The notes beneath the pieces are model-generated. The model searched no databases and was not told where the DNA came from. It worked only from the letters and a program-made list of their open reading frames with translations. Shown here in pieces: positions 21,510 through 31,129 of a stretch of DNA of 64,000 bases. The DNA is from Undaria pinnatifida (lineage: Eukaryota > Sar > Phaeophyceae > Laminariales > Alariaceae). A program made the translations under genes and the position numbers. The stretch is taken from contig JABAKD010000003.1 of the NCBI GenBank assembly GCA_012845835.1, forward strand, positions 557,984 through 621,983. The letters run 5' to 3'. Every line of letters begins with the position of its first letter. Positions within the stretch are counted from its first letter, which is position 1.

Positions 21510-21737
21510 GGCACGGTGCCGTCGACATCGAGTCAACAGAGCAATCATCATGTGGGTGGCGCTTCGTCAGAGTCCCCACCCCCCCTCTGCAAGACGCTGG
21601 TTGGGAAGGGTACTTCTCTCGAGGGGGGCTTTAGCCACTCAGCCGTCCTCTTTGACGAACAGCGAGAGATGAAGCTCGTACGCGCGAAGGCGCTACGAAG
21701 CCTTGCTGCAAAGGCGCAGGCTGTCGTTGAAGGGGAT
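21510..21737 (+). CDS. Possible exon, unknown protein (maybe 5' part of J-domain gene)
   Basis: An open segment of 76 codons runs from a GGCACAG acceptor (21503-21509) to a GAT|GTGGGA donor. Its first half is Ser/Gly/Pro-rich. The second half is helix-prone and charged (LFDEQREMKLVRAKALRSLA, then KAQAVVEGD). It lies upstream of the J-domain exons on the same strand. It ends in phase 0, however, whereas the exon at 25860 needs one carried-over base, so a direct join fails and an extra exon would be needed. It also lies inside the proposed minus-strand PDZ intron. No domain recognised. Confidence 0.35.
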
Positions 21738-21759
21738 GTGGGATATTTAGTCTAGAAGA

Positions 21760-22105
21760 GGGTGGTGCTCGTGAGACGTGATAGGCCACAACATGTGGAT
21801 GAGCAGCTGCACTCTCGTCAAGGTTGTTTATGGGGCAGTATACACAGCAGCAGTTAGTTGTTGTTTCTTAGGGCAGTTTGTTGTTTGGTTCTTCTTGGGT
21901 CCTGTCTGGAGTATAGTTTACGCTAGGCGCTGGCGGCAGCAACAGCGGGTTGTGCTTGGTATGCAGAGATACGTCTGATTTATGAACCATCTTCAGTTTT
22001 CGTTCAGTATGCATATCGCGAGTATCGAAGCCATTTGTTTTCCTCGCCTGTTGTTGTGGCTGTTTTTTGCTGCGAAACAAAGTGTAAACCGCTCTTCTGC
22101 GGCTT
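21760..22105. other. No gene recognised
   Basis: CAGCAGTTAGTTG-type words like those of the satellite at 3748-8470 are visible at 21848, but no complete unit and no exon. Confidence 0.35.
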
Positions 22106-22109
22106 TTAT

Positions 22110-22840
22110 TTGCACAGGTTACCCGCGGGCCGGCCCGTGTCTCGGCCTGTAAATGTGGGTTGATTGGGGCGGGGCGGACGTCGAAGTCATCATGGTAGTA
22201 CTTACCGCACATAACATATGATGGGCCGCGGCCCGGGCCGGCCCGCGAAAACGCGTGGGGCATGTCATGGGCAGGGTGGACTTCGTCATCGCACATATTA
22301 TAGCAGCAATACTACACCACATTTCATGGGTCGCGGCCCGGGCCGGCCTGTGAAAATTCGTGGGCCGCCTCATGGGCTCGGCAGGGCGGCTCATGTCAAG
22401 CCCACATCTCATGGGCCGCGGCCCGGCCCAGCCCATCAAATTTTCACATGATGGGCCGCGGCCCAGCCCGGCCCTTCAAATTTTCATATAATGGGCCGCG
22501 GCCCGGCCCGGCTCATCAAATTTCCACACGATGGGCCGCAGCTCGGCCCGCCCCATCAAATTTTCGAAACTCTCGGCCCGGCCCAACTCGGCCCACCAAT
22601 TTTCAAAACTCTCGACCCGGCCCGGCCCGGCCCATCAATTTTTCAAAACTCTCGGCCCGGCCCGGCCCGGCCCATCACATTTTCAATTTTTTCGGCCCGG
22701 CCCGGCCCAGCCCATCGCATTTTCGAAAATCTCGGCCCGGCCTATAACAATTTTCAGATCGACCCCGCCCGGCCCGGCCCATGACAATTTTTAGATCGGC
22801 CCCGCCCGGCCCGGCCCGCACTTTCGGCCCATGACATGCC
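22110..22840. repeat. GGCCCGGCCC minisatellite, array B
   Basis: About 15 units of GCGGCCCGGCCCGGC(CC)AT plus AT-rich spacers such as CAAATTTTCA. The left part contains longer, more diverged units with spacers up to ~100 bp, and the right part is regular at ~45 bp. Same family as 18310-18700. Confidence 0.85.
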
Positions 22841-22844
22841 CTGA

Positions 22845-23095
22845 TGTTTTCTATCTCACACACACCAGCAGTGCGCACGATAATGCTGTTACTGTAATGC
22901 TTTTGAAAGTATTTTTTTGCTCAATTTTCCAGAAAGTAAATGGCATGTGCTTGATGTGCCTGGGAGGTAGATGCTTTTTTTGCTGGTTACACGTTGGCAA
23001 GAGTACATACTGGACTGTTGTATACTTCGAAGTACTGTACGAGATGTGCATGAAATGTGCTGAGCACATCAACAAACACAGTATATTACAAGTAC
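22845..23095. other. No gene recognised
   Basis: ORFs on both strands are cysteine-rich by chance of T/G-rich sequence; no motif or splice context supports them. Confidence 0.3.
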
Positions 23096-23097
23096 CA

Positions 23098-23260
23098 TCA
23101 ACGCAGCTTGCAAAGATGAGTATTGTGACCCGAAATTCGTCGAACTCACGGCTTACTTCCTTGAAATATTTTTTTATAAAAATTGAAAAACGTCAGCTGT
23201 GAGTACAACCGATTGAATGATTGAAACTCAACTTTGCAAGCTGCGTGGTACATCTATGTT
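23098..23260. mobile_element. Palindromic MITE, second copy
   Basis: Left CAACGCAGCTTGCAAAGATG and right CAACTTTGCAAGCTGCGTGG are inverted. The interior matches 40678-40750 (GTCGAACTCACGGCT) on the left and 16140-16180 on the right. The right flank (CATCTATGTTTCACTCG) mirrors the left flank of 16030-16180. Confidence 0.7.
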
Positions 23261-23390
23261 TCACTCGTAAATATACGGGTGTATCGGAAATGAAGGTACT
23301 GCTGTGTCGGACGGCCAAGATATAAATTATGTCGATGCTGTCAAGTGTTGTAGCCTATCTGGTACTACTATTGTGTTCTGCGCATATAGT

Positions 23391-23582
23391 TTATAGGTTT
23401 ACCGAAGCTAGAGTAGCTGCGACTTTCATGTACCCGGCCTGTAAGCATTCGGGTGCAGCTTCAAACTGCTTTTTTATATCATGAGGATCAAACATATAAC
23501 ACGCGCGAACGACCTTCCGTAAATTTTGTGCAACTACTGCTGTATATACTGCGGCACACGGCGGTTGCTCGTAGCTGTTCAC
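23391..23582 (-). other. Minus-strand coding-like island of unknown nature
   Basis: Between a possible TATACAG acceptor and a TCG|GTAAAC donor, the minus frame reads NLRKVVRACYMFDPHDIKKQ.. then FEAAPECLQAGYMKVAATL. The composition is protein-like. Its length (3n+2 if spliced) would break the frame of the PDZ gene exons on either side, so it is not called part of that gene. No family recognised. Confidence 0.2.
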
Positions 23583-23772
23583 GTCTGCTCAATGATCACT
23601 GCTTACTGCTCACTGCTCACGCATGAGATCATGTGTCATACTCTTATGTATTTAAATATAACGACCGTTTAATATTATACATTAATAAAAAAACGGTCCT
23701 TAAATTTATATCTAAAGTAGTATTGTACAGTCAGCGAAAAACGATGTGTGCATTCATCAATAAGCATCTCAC

Positions 23773-24069
23773 CCCGTTCTCCTTAGCGGTGCCTCCCTCC
23801 ACCACGCCCGCTACCCTTACCCCTGGAGACCCCGGGTTTAGCTCCTCCAGCTGGATGCCCAACGGCTTTGGTAGCGACACTCGCACGAACTGGCCGTCCT
23901 TGCTCATCGTCTGGCCTGCTGCTCTGCGAGTGCCTGATCTTCTTGTTCGCTGCTCAGAAGCAGGTGCCTGGAAGGGAAGGTGTGTGCCTCCGGGCACGAA
24001 GGACCAGGCTCTTGCATCTCGGAGGAGCAAGCCCCCCAGAAAGAGGAGGTAGCACTTCGGAAAGGCCAT
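23773..24069 (-). CDS. Exon 1 of plastid PDZ / 2Fe-2S-like protein (signal + PDZ N-half)
   Basis: A first exon of 99 codons starts at ATG 24069 (MAFPKC..) and ends GAG AAC GGG|GTGAGA, phase 0. Residues 3-16 form a hydrophobic signal core, followed by RDARA and then WSFVPGG. A signal peptide followed by an aromatic residue and a Ser/Arg-rich transit stretch (to about residue 55) is the bipartite plastid-targeting pattern of algae with red secondary plastids. Residues 60-99 are the first half of a PDZ domain (FVRVSLPKPLGIQLEELN, with PLGI as carboxylate-loop equivalent, then VRVAGVVEGGTAKENG). The exon at 1192-884 starts EVGPSMLLVELGGQ, completing the PDZ fold in the same phase. The implied intron is 22,580 bases and full of satellites; an unseen nearer exon or an assembly problem is possible. 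Confidence 0.75.
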
Positions 24070-24500
24070 TGTAGTCAAGGGCGAGGAAAGCAAAGCAAAG
24101 TGCTATGCACTTTTGTACTCTCAAGCAGCGTAGCGTAGATCAGAAAAAAGGAGGGGACGGTTAGATGATATCCCCATTTAATAAATTTATGTTCAATAGT
24201 TCGAACTCCCGTTTTTCAATTTTCGCATCTCCTTTAGTTTCGGGTGTGTGCTTCGGTTTCCATCTTCTGGTGCTGCTGTGTTCTGCGCTATGGCTGCATC
24301 TGCAGGTGGACGGGGTATCGGGGAAAAAGAGGGTTATAGTGCACCTAAAGGTGAGCACGTGGTGCGTTCTCTGGGAAAAAATCTAGGTTGATTTCGGCAG
24401 GCTTCTGCGACCACTAACAACTAACAACTAACAACTAATTGCTGTGTTCTGCTTGCTGTTGCAACCTAACTAACTCTGTACTCTGTACTCGTACAAAACA
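24070..24500. other. Upstream region of the PDZ gene; no clear promoter
   Basis: Upstream of the minus-strand start I see no reliable TATA or initiator. A direct repeat AACAACTAACAACTAACAAC is at 24416-24435. Confidence 0.35.
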
Positions 24501-24574
24501 AGCGCAATGACAGCGCATCATACTCGTACGTGTAGCGCGGGCTTGATCTTGCGAAATACCTGGTACAGCAGTAG

Positions 24575-24772
24575 TCACAGCCTGATAGATCGAAGGACCG
24601 CTTCCACCACCTTTTGTTGCGCCAAGCGCCTTATCGGCGTCATTATCTCACTCTGTTCGGACGCGTACAGCGCAGACAGGAGGTGCAGACCGTGCCGTAA
24701 GGTGCGAAGCTCTGGCTCTAGGGTTACCAGGTACACCAAGTATCTCGTTATTTTGGCAACGCTTTCGAACAA
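24575..24772 (-). CDS. Possible terminal exon, unknown protein
   Basis: On the minus strand a CAACGTTGCAG acceptor precedes 66 codons ending in TGA. The segment reads LFESVAKITRYLVYLVTLEP, then ELRTLRHGLHLLSALYASEQ, then an amphipathic helix-like QQKVVEAVLRSIRL. This looks more like protein than surrounding frames. It would be the last exon of a gene upstream of the PDZ gene on the same strand, whose other exons would lie under the J-domain gene; none was found. Function unknown. Confidence 0.35.
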   Translation of the reverse strand: MFESVAKITRYLVYLVTLEPELRTLRHGLHLLSALYASEQSEIMTPIRRLAQQKVVEAVLRSIRL

Positions 24773-24909
24773 CTGCAACGTTGAGAGCAGCGGTGCCACG
24801 ACTCTGACCGGCAGCAAGAGCAGCAGTTCGTAACAGCACCACGGCTGTGCCCCGCACTCGTATGATTGCGTTCCGCGGTCTAACACAGCAGTTAGTTGTG
24901 GTTACCATT

Positions 24910-25850
24910 TGGCCCAGCTTTAATACTTACGAGGTTGGTTGATAACCCACACCACAGCAGTAGTACTACAACGCTTCATTACACCTCCAAGAAATTTCCC
25001 ACGCAGTCGAAGTTGGTGTTGGGGTAAGGGTCAAGGCTTCAACGCAAGTATATTTCAACATTTTTTTCCAAGCTGGGCCAAAGTCTGCAGTCTACTCATA
25101 CCTCTTGCTGCCCTCGTCCGACAGGCAGAACGAACATCATGCGCTCGTTATGTATCAGAACGAACATCACACGCGCTCGTACGTATCGTACCAGATTCTA
25201 GAAATCTACATATTCGGGGTCGCAACAACACCGCAGTCTCAAGAGTCTCAGCTGGGCCATCGCATAGGACGTCCTACGGGACATCGCATGGGACATCATA
25301 TGGCGTGGATGTCTCATGGGACGTCCCATGGTTCACGCCATAAGCTGCCGTGTGTACTATGCATAGAATGTGACACGGCATGGCATGCCTATGGGACGTG
25401 GGACGTCCCTTGACACGATCTACTGTATGAGCCGTGCCATAGGTAAACCGAGTCGTGTAGATCATACCAGCAGGCGGCACCAAGGTAAGAACTACACGTA
25501 TGATCCGAGAGTAGAGAGCTAGCGGTTTCTTCCCCGTCAGGATCCCGTCTATCATCGTATGCTGTGTGTACCGTGTCCGGGTACTGATGTACGTCGTGGT
25601 TTATGATGAGTCAAGTGAGCCAACGACATAGACTGGCCCAAGTGCTCCTGAGTTAGGGGATGCACCCGGACTGTAATGTAGGGAGACTCCCCGACACGTG
25701 TTGCAGCATGATACTGTTAACAGTCGCAGTGCTGAGCACTCCCACTACAGAGTAGACAGTTAGTTGATTAGACAACCCACAGCCCGAGTTAACCAATAGA
25801 CATTGACTCCCTGTTGCTAATGTTAAATGCCCGACCCGTCTGTGTCTCCG
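24910..25850. other. No gene recognised; palindrome-rich patch
   Basis: At 25255-25410 the words CATGGGAC / GTCCCATG recur, including a perfect 16-bp palindrome CATGGGACGTCCCATG at 25315-25330. It is flanked by inverted TATGGCGTG (25299) and CACGCCATA (25334). Otherwise nothing identifiable. Confidence 0.45.
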
Positions 25851-25859
25851 TTTCGGCAG

Positions 25860-26019
25860 GTGCTGGTGTTTCTGCTGCTCCTGCTACTGCTGCTGCCAAA
25901 GAGGTGGTCCGGGAAGAGGGAGAGAAAGAGGAAGGCACGTTTAGCTTTAAGGGGCAGGTTATCGCCGCCATCGTCGTCACCGCTGTAGCGGGAAACATCC
26001 TAGGAGCACGCCGCTATAG
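25860..26019 (+). CDS. J-domain protein, transmembrane exon
   Basis: The exon runs from CGGCAG (acceptor) to TATAG|GTGACA (donor), with two bases at each end shared with neighbouring exons. It reads an Ala-rich start, an acidic stretch (KEVVREEGEKEEG), then a transmembrane helix (GQVIAAIVVTAVAGNILGA) followed by positive residues RRYR. Left unspliced, the frame would stop one codon later, which would give a small membrane protein. Splicing instead makes an Arg codon with the first base of 27517 and continues in frame into a basic helix. The upstream exon, which must end in phase 1, was not identified. Confidence 0.6.
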
Positions 26020-26489
26020 GTGACACCTGTTCTTGGGGGATGTATGGAATATTTTTGTATGTATTCATTGATCGATATACAGAGTACGAGTACAGGACAC
26101 CTGCCGAGGAACATAATTACTGACGCAGGCTGAGTTTCTTATCAAGAAAGGGTGCATGCTACACTAACTTCTAAGTATAACGACTCCCAGATTTCTTGTT
26201 ATTTTTTGTATTTTTGAGCCTGCAGTTTTTAATATCCTGTTTGTTATCGCGTGTTCTGTTCTGCTTGTATGGGGGTTGTAAAAGGCGATATTACGGAGGA
26301 CGATAGTAAATAGGACCAACTATTGCTAGTAAAAATAGATGAATATATAGGTTTTTGTGTTCACCGTAGGTCCTACTTACTAGGGTCCCCCGTGATAGTA
26401 GTAACTGTTACCACATTAACTCGTCGCCGTAGTCTAGTCCGTGGTCGCAAGGCAGGCTCCACGGGGCCTTAGGTTTGGCCTCGCCTTGG
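26020..26489. other. Intron of the J-domain gene; nothing recognised
   Basis: Start of a 1497-base intron. No repeat or exon identified before the GATCTA-type repeat. Confidence 0.4.
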
Positions 26490-26725
26490 TGGGATATGTT
26501 CACACGTCCGACAGATCACCGATCCCCACTTGATGATCTAGCTCTTTCAGGGAAGATCTGTATCGTCTAGCTCATGTCACCGGGTGGAAGCCGTGGGATC
26601 TGCATGATCTGGCGATTGTCCCCAAGGTTGGATCTGCACTCTATATATACAGATCCTGCACAACATCTCATAACGGCCGATACAGGATCTAGATGATCTA
26701 GATGATCTAGATCATCTACATCGTG
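26490..26725. repeat. GATCTA-rich dispersed repeat, copy 1
   Basis: It shares with 54285-54500 the order 'GATC.CCGATCCCCAC.TGATGA', 'TAGCTCATG', 'GCCGTG.GATCTGC.TGATCT' and CCTGCACAACATCTCA. Part recurs inverted at 35380-35560. It ends in short GATCTAGAT words. Confidence 0.6.
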
Positions 26726-27243
26726 ATGTGTCAGAGGTGTGGATGTGTCGGTGTGTGTCGGCTTCACATAAGGCTGACTCCTGTGCTTTTTTTTGGAGTG
26801 ATTCTATTTTGCCTTTAAGGAGGTTTTTGCGTAATTTCGGCTCATTTCTAGTCAGTTCTGATCAGAATGACATCTTATTATGGGGACTTTGTATGGAAAC
26901 AAAGCCCTCCCGAGATTTCACCAGCGGATAAATCTGCTGGCGTGATCAAATTTTGGAGCCCAGATTTGATCAAAGGCAAAAATGTTGCTAGTCGGTGGTC
27001 ACCCCACAGGCTCCACGGCTCTTTCGGTGGGGTCTTGCTCGCCTCGGGGGGTATGATAATGGGTACCGGTAAGGCTTGCGAGTTGTCTGACTTTACTAAT
27101 AGTAAGTCGCCGACAAGTTATTCGTTGTTTCTGAAGCAGGCGTTGCAGTTAGTTGCGTGCGAGAATTTGCGAGGTTCTGCGTGTTCGTATCTGACTGACG
27201 CGTTTCGTAGCTAGACTCGACTTTTTTTCGTTAGTGAGAAAAA

Positions 27244-27455
27244 TGCGAGTACTTTAAAAGGCAGATAGTTGGTTTACTTCGTCACTCAACAACAGGTACA
27301 TAGAATAACTAGCTGTCAAGTCCAACCAACTCACACCCCTAAAAACAAGCGCGAGTACTTTAAGTGTCAGATAGTTGGTTTACTTCGTCACCCAGCAACA
27401 GGTACATATAATAACTAGCTGTCAAGTCCAGCCAACCCACATCCCTAAAAATGAC
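27244..27455. repeat. ~105-bp direct tandem duplication
   Basis: GCGAGTACTTTAA..CAGATAGTTGGTTTACTTCG..AACTAGCTGTCAAGTCCA occurs twice, at 27244 and 27350. It lies in the first visible intron of the J-domain gene. Confidence 0.85.
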
Positions 27456-27516
27456 CCTCTTGTACGATGCGATTATCATTTCCCTGTCCCCTCTATCCGA
27501 AACACGCCTCCCGCAG

Positions 27517-27769
27517 AAAAAGCATGGTGGATCAAGTAGCCCGGCATGCTACGCGCAAGGCCGAGACGGAGAGGATGGCGAAGGCGGCGAGGGATAGGGC
27601 CAGACAAGCGCGGGATGCTGGGGCAGCAGGGGGTGGAGCGGGGGGGGAGGGGTCCGGTGGCGCCAGCGCTTCGTTTAGTGGAAACCCGTTGGGTAGGGGG
27701 GCGCCGGAGGGGTGGAAGTTTGACGAAAGCAGGGAGCCGGCGTTTGGGGAACAGCGATTGAATTCACAG
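27517..27769 (+). CDS. J-domain protein, linker exon
   Basis: 253 bases, from CCGCAG (acceptor) to AATTCACAG|GTGCTG (donor). The first base completes an Arg codon with the TM exon. It encodes a strongly basic helix (VARHATRKAETERMAKAARD), a Gly/Ala/Ser-rich linker, and a segment containing GWKFDESREPAFGEQRLNSQ that leads into the J domain. In-frame joining to 30382 is phase 0. If the donor were not used, the frame would end at a TGA at 27803. Confidence 0.65.
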
Positions 27770-28554
27770 GTGCTGGGTGGGAAAGGGTCTACCGTCTCCC
27801 TGTGATCGCTGCAAAACTATTCCCATTCTAATACTGAGTAGTTTGTGCCCAATACTTGGATTGCGGTTCTAAAGGGGCTTTAGAGCAGCACCCACGATTT
27901 CGAGAACAACTACTTGGATTCAGTGGGGAATTATTTTTGCAGTAGCCCAAGGGTAAATCTTAAGTTCTTTCTCAAGGCTTGTTTCGTTTTTGTGTTTTTT
28001 TTGTTTTTTTGTTTTTTTGTTTTTTCCTGCCCGTAGGCGCGTGCTACGATAGAGGTACTTCGCATCACTTTTTCGCCCAAAATAATTTTTGAATGGCGGA
28101 ACTTCCAATTCCGTTTGGAGCCCCCAAACCCCTCTCTAATATAGATCTAGGTAGTTTTATCCCCGAAAAAGGGTTTCCAGTTGTAAAGGCGTTAAACCCA
28201 AATCGTCGGAATGACATTATTTCTTTGCGAAATGATTGTTTTTGTATGCCTGCATTTTTATTTTTGTCAAACAAATTGGGTCAGGAATAGAACTTCCAAA
28301 GTGAGGGGCCCCAGAAAAAAATTGGCGCTCCGGCGCGCACCTCTACCGTGGCATGTGTCCATGCGTAGAGAGTATCGGAGGCGTGCGTGCCGAACGGGAG
28401 ACGTTGATTGAATTTTCATTGAAAGCAGGGGAAGGGCTTGTGTCTGATTGCTAGTTGCAGGGCCTTTGTTGTTATTGTAGGTGGTGGTTGTGTTGTCGGT
28501 TGTGGTCGTGGTCTAATAATATGGTGGTGGTGGGAGTTGTGGTGGTGGTGGAGG

Positions 28555-28560
28555 GGGTTG

Positions 28561-28644
<84 letters not shown>

Positions 28645-28646
28645 CA
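28555..28646 (+). repeat. (TTG)n microsatellite, ~30 units
   Basis: An uninterrupted TTG run inside a wider TGG/TTG-rich stretch (28470-28760), giving poly-Cys or poly-Leu ORFs. It lies in the second J-gene intron. Confidence 0.95.
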
Positions 28647-28884
28647 TTGTCGGTGTTGCTGTTGTTGTTGGCTGCTGCTGCTGCTGTTGCGGGTGTTGTT
28701 GCTACTGCTGTTGTTTTTGCTGCGGCTGTCGTGTCGCGGCTGTCGTGTCGGTTGCTGTTGCTTGCGTGCGCGGCAGCTGAAGGACAAAAAGTGTTTGTTG
28801 GCTGTCGTTGCTGTCCCCCTCCGTCCCCTCCCTCCCCCCCCCTTCCTCCGTCCTAACGACGGGTACCGCGATAGGGATAGCGCT

Positions 28885-29160
28885 TTGGAGTCATCTCACG
28901 CTAGGGCCGCAGCAGATTCTCAGAATTTTCTGAGCTCTCCTGACACGAGGAGCTCAATACCTCACCCGAAACATGACGTGGAAGGCATTCTTTCGCGCAA
29001 CCCGACCACCATTTCTATGCGTTAGTCCTAAAAAAAAGTTAAATAACTGGTGAAATGATCACACTAACCTATAGTTCCACACGTGAGGAAAGTCAACCTG
29101 TCAGCAAAGTGTGGACCTAAAAAGGGCAAACCCTACCGTGGGCTGATTCTTTTTTGGAGG
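28885..29160. mobile_element. MITE-like repeat, family 'ATCCCACGGTAG', copy 2
   Basis: It begins GAGTCATCTCACGCTAGGG and ends CCCTACCGTGGGCTGATTC, with the interior order of 256-540 and 58440-58710 (TGAGCTC.., GAGGAGCTCAATA, GGAAGGCATTC, TTCCACACGTGAGGA). Confidence 0.6.
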
Positions 29161-29574
29161 AAATATTTTCGGACTGACGGCGGGTCCTCATCTGAGGAGG
29201 TACCCAATATCGTATGGATTTTAGTTATGCTTTACAAATATACCTAGACCATTAGTTGTATTTTTTATCCGGTGGTATGTACACCGTCTGTCAACACTCA
29301 GTTTTGGGGGTGGGCCGTATAATTCCTCAAGTGAAACATCCTCAAATAGCATTGGGTGCACAATCTTGCGGTAGCTGGCGTCTAACCCTCTCCTGCCGCC
29401 CCCCGAATTCCAAAGCACCCATCCGCATATTGATTGGCTAAATGCGCGGTTTGCATGTGTTCGGGCTGCGAGTTGCCTAACTACTCTGATAGCAAGTCGT
29501 CGACTAGTTTTTTCAAGTCGGCTACATTTGTTGTTAGTTCCGTGTAATATTAAGTCGCCGACTATTATTATACT

Positions 29575-30085
29575 CCATGCGAGTCGACGAGGGAAGAAAT
29601 AGCTGGAGTCTTCTCGCGATAAAAATGAAGGCGCGTGCCGTAGTGGGGAGGAGAGAGCATAGCCTGCTTGGTGACCCCGGATTTGAATTGGGTCTAGGGA
29701 GGGAGAAGGAGAAGGAAAAATTCGAAGATAATGTAAGGGATGAGCAAAAACGAACAATAAATAAATAAATAAATAGTAGTAATGGTTGGCTACGTATTAA
29801 CGTTGGTTCCTTGCCGTAATTGCGGAAATCTGCGCTTTTGTACCTGTCTGATGCCCTTGTGACACGCAGCATGTTTCATATCTGGTATCGAGAGTTTTTT
29901 TTTTTTGCTCATCCCAGCTATTATCTTCGCACTTTTTCTTTCTCCTCTCTCCCTAGACTTAACTCAGATCCGGGGTCATTAAGCAGGATCTTCTCCCCCC
30001 CTCCCCACTACGGTACGCGCCTTTGTTTTTATCACGAGAAGGGTACAGCACTTTCTTCCCGCGTCGACTCGCATCGAATGGCACT
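29575..30085. mobile_element. Foldback-like pair of ~180-bp inverted arms
   Basis: 29575-29755 (GAGTCGACGAGGGAAGAAAT..TCTCGCGATAAAAATGAAGG..) and 29902-30080 (..TTTTATCACGAGAAGG..CGTCGACTCG) are inverted copies about 145 bases apart. Single arms occur at 13205 and 60610. The 178-codon minus ORF at 29221-29757 runs partly through the left arm and is not supported as a gene. Confidence 0.6.
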
Positions 30086-30381
30086 ACGCTCAGTTGGTCG
30101 GCTTTGTGCGCCACGCAACTAGCTGTTGGTTTTATATAACTCTCCGGTAGACCACTCAGTGACGGAATGATCTAAAGGGTAGTGTTTTATCACCAAATAG
30201 TGCTCCAAACGTGAGTATAGTTCTAGTGGGGCTACGCCTGAGGTTCATCCGTTCCCCGGTACGTCAGATTGACGACGCAGGGCACACCATCCTGGACCAA
30301 AACTACTAGCTATTAATAGCCGTCAAGTCCAGCCAGTCTTAACGCCCTAACATATGGAAACCCCTTTGTTCCACGGCGCAG

Positions 30382-30485
30382 GTGGTGGAACATTTGTCTA
30401 CCCTAGGCGTTACAAATTTCGTGGCAGGCCGGGCGGAGGTGCAGGCAGCGTATCGCTGCAGGGCGATGCATCTTCACCCCGACAG
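30382..30485 (+). CDS. J-domain protein, helices I-II and HPD motif
   Basis: 104 bases, from GGCGCAG (acceptor) to CCC GAC AG|GTGAGA (donor). The frame reads VVEHLSTLGVTNFVAGRAEV then QAAYRCRAMHLHPD. This is a J-domain start: an LGV entry, a helix with conserved Y and basic residues, and the HPD tripeptide that stimulates Hsp70 ATPase activity. The final two bases AG join the G at 30989 to make Arg (HPDR). The longer ORF in a neighbouring frame (30354-30569, Gly/Arg-rich) is a shadow. Confidence 0.8.
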
Positions 30486-30988
30486 GTGAGAAGAGGCGTT
30501 TTTTGGGGGGGCGGAAAGAAGGCGGGAGAAGAGCGGGGGGGGATCGGGGACGTATACATTTTTGTGTAGTTTGTTTTTCTGTTCGGTGCTCCGGGAGATG
30601 GGTTGGGGACGTACAACTTTATTTTATATCCCGGCCTTTTTGTTTGTTTTGTGGCTTCGTAGTCTTCGTGGTCTTTTTTTAGGTTTGCGTTATCATGGAT
30701 AATTTCCTGATATTTCTTGGTTTACAACTGATACGGGATGGCATGCCACCTCCAGTAGCACTGGTTCTTAGTGTTTTGTTTTTTTCCAACGGGACGCTCT
30801 GTTCGCCTTTTTTGTGATTATGGGCCAGATTTCAAGGAATAATATTTTTGTTCAACATGGCCAAGACGCGACCATCGCCGAGCAAAACCAGTGTGTCTGT
30901 TTTTGTTACTCGTACTCGTATTTAAGAGTATGCTTAGTCTATTTGTTTACGCTTTCTGTTTTGCTTTTTGATGTTTTGTTTTCGGCAG

Positions 30989-31112
30989 GAGCGCCAATAC
31001 CGTCCTTGGAGGGGCCTCGAAAAACGCGAACGAGCAGGAGTTCAAGAGAGTTTCTGCGGCGTACACGTGGTTAGACCACAACTACTTCATGCGCGGGAGA
31101 CATCCGTCGTGA
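30989..31112 (+). CDS. J-domain protein, helix III and C-terminus
   Basis: From TTCGGCAG (acceptor) to TGA at 31110-31112. After the shared Arg it reads SANTVLGGASKNANEQEFKR then VSAAYTWLDHNYFMRGRHPS. This matches the loop and helix III of J domains (EF.R...AY..L.). The protein stops about a dozen residues after helix III, with no Gly/Phe or zinc region, so this is a class C (type III) J protein. It probably acts as a membrane-tethered Hsp70 co-chaperone; the compartment cannot be read. Introns are 1497, 2612 and 503 bases. Confidence 0.8.
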
Positions 31113-31129
31113 AATTTGAAAGCACTTCA

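Noticed and set aside
28438-29025. 195-codon Cys-rich plus ORF
   Set aside because: The poly-Cys is the (TTG)n microsatellite, followed by a MITE copy.
30354-30569. Gly/Arg-rich 71-codon ORF
   Set aside because: The overlapping frame carries the J-domain helix and HPD motif with correct splice phase.
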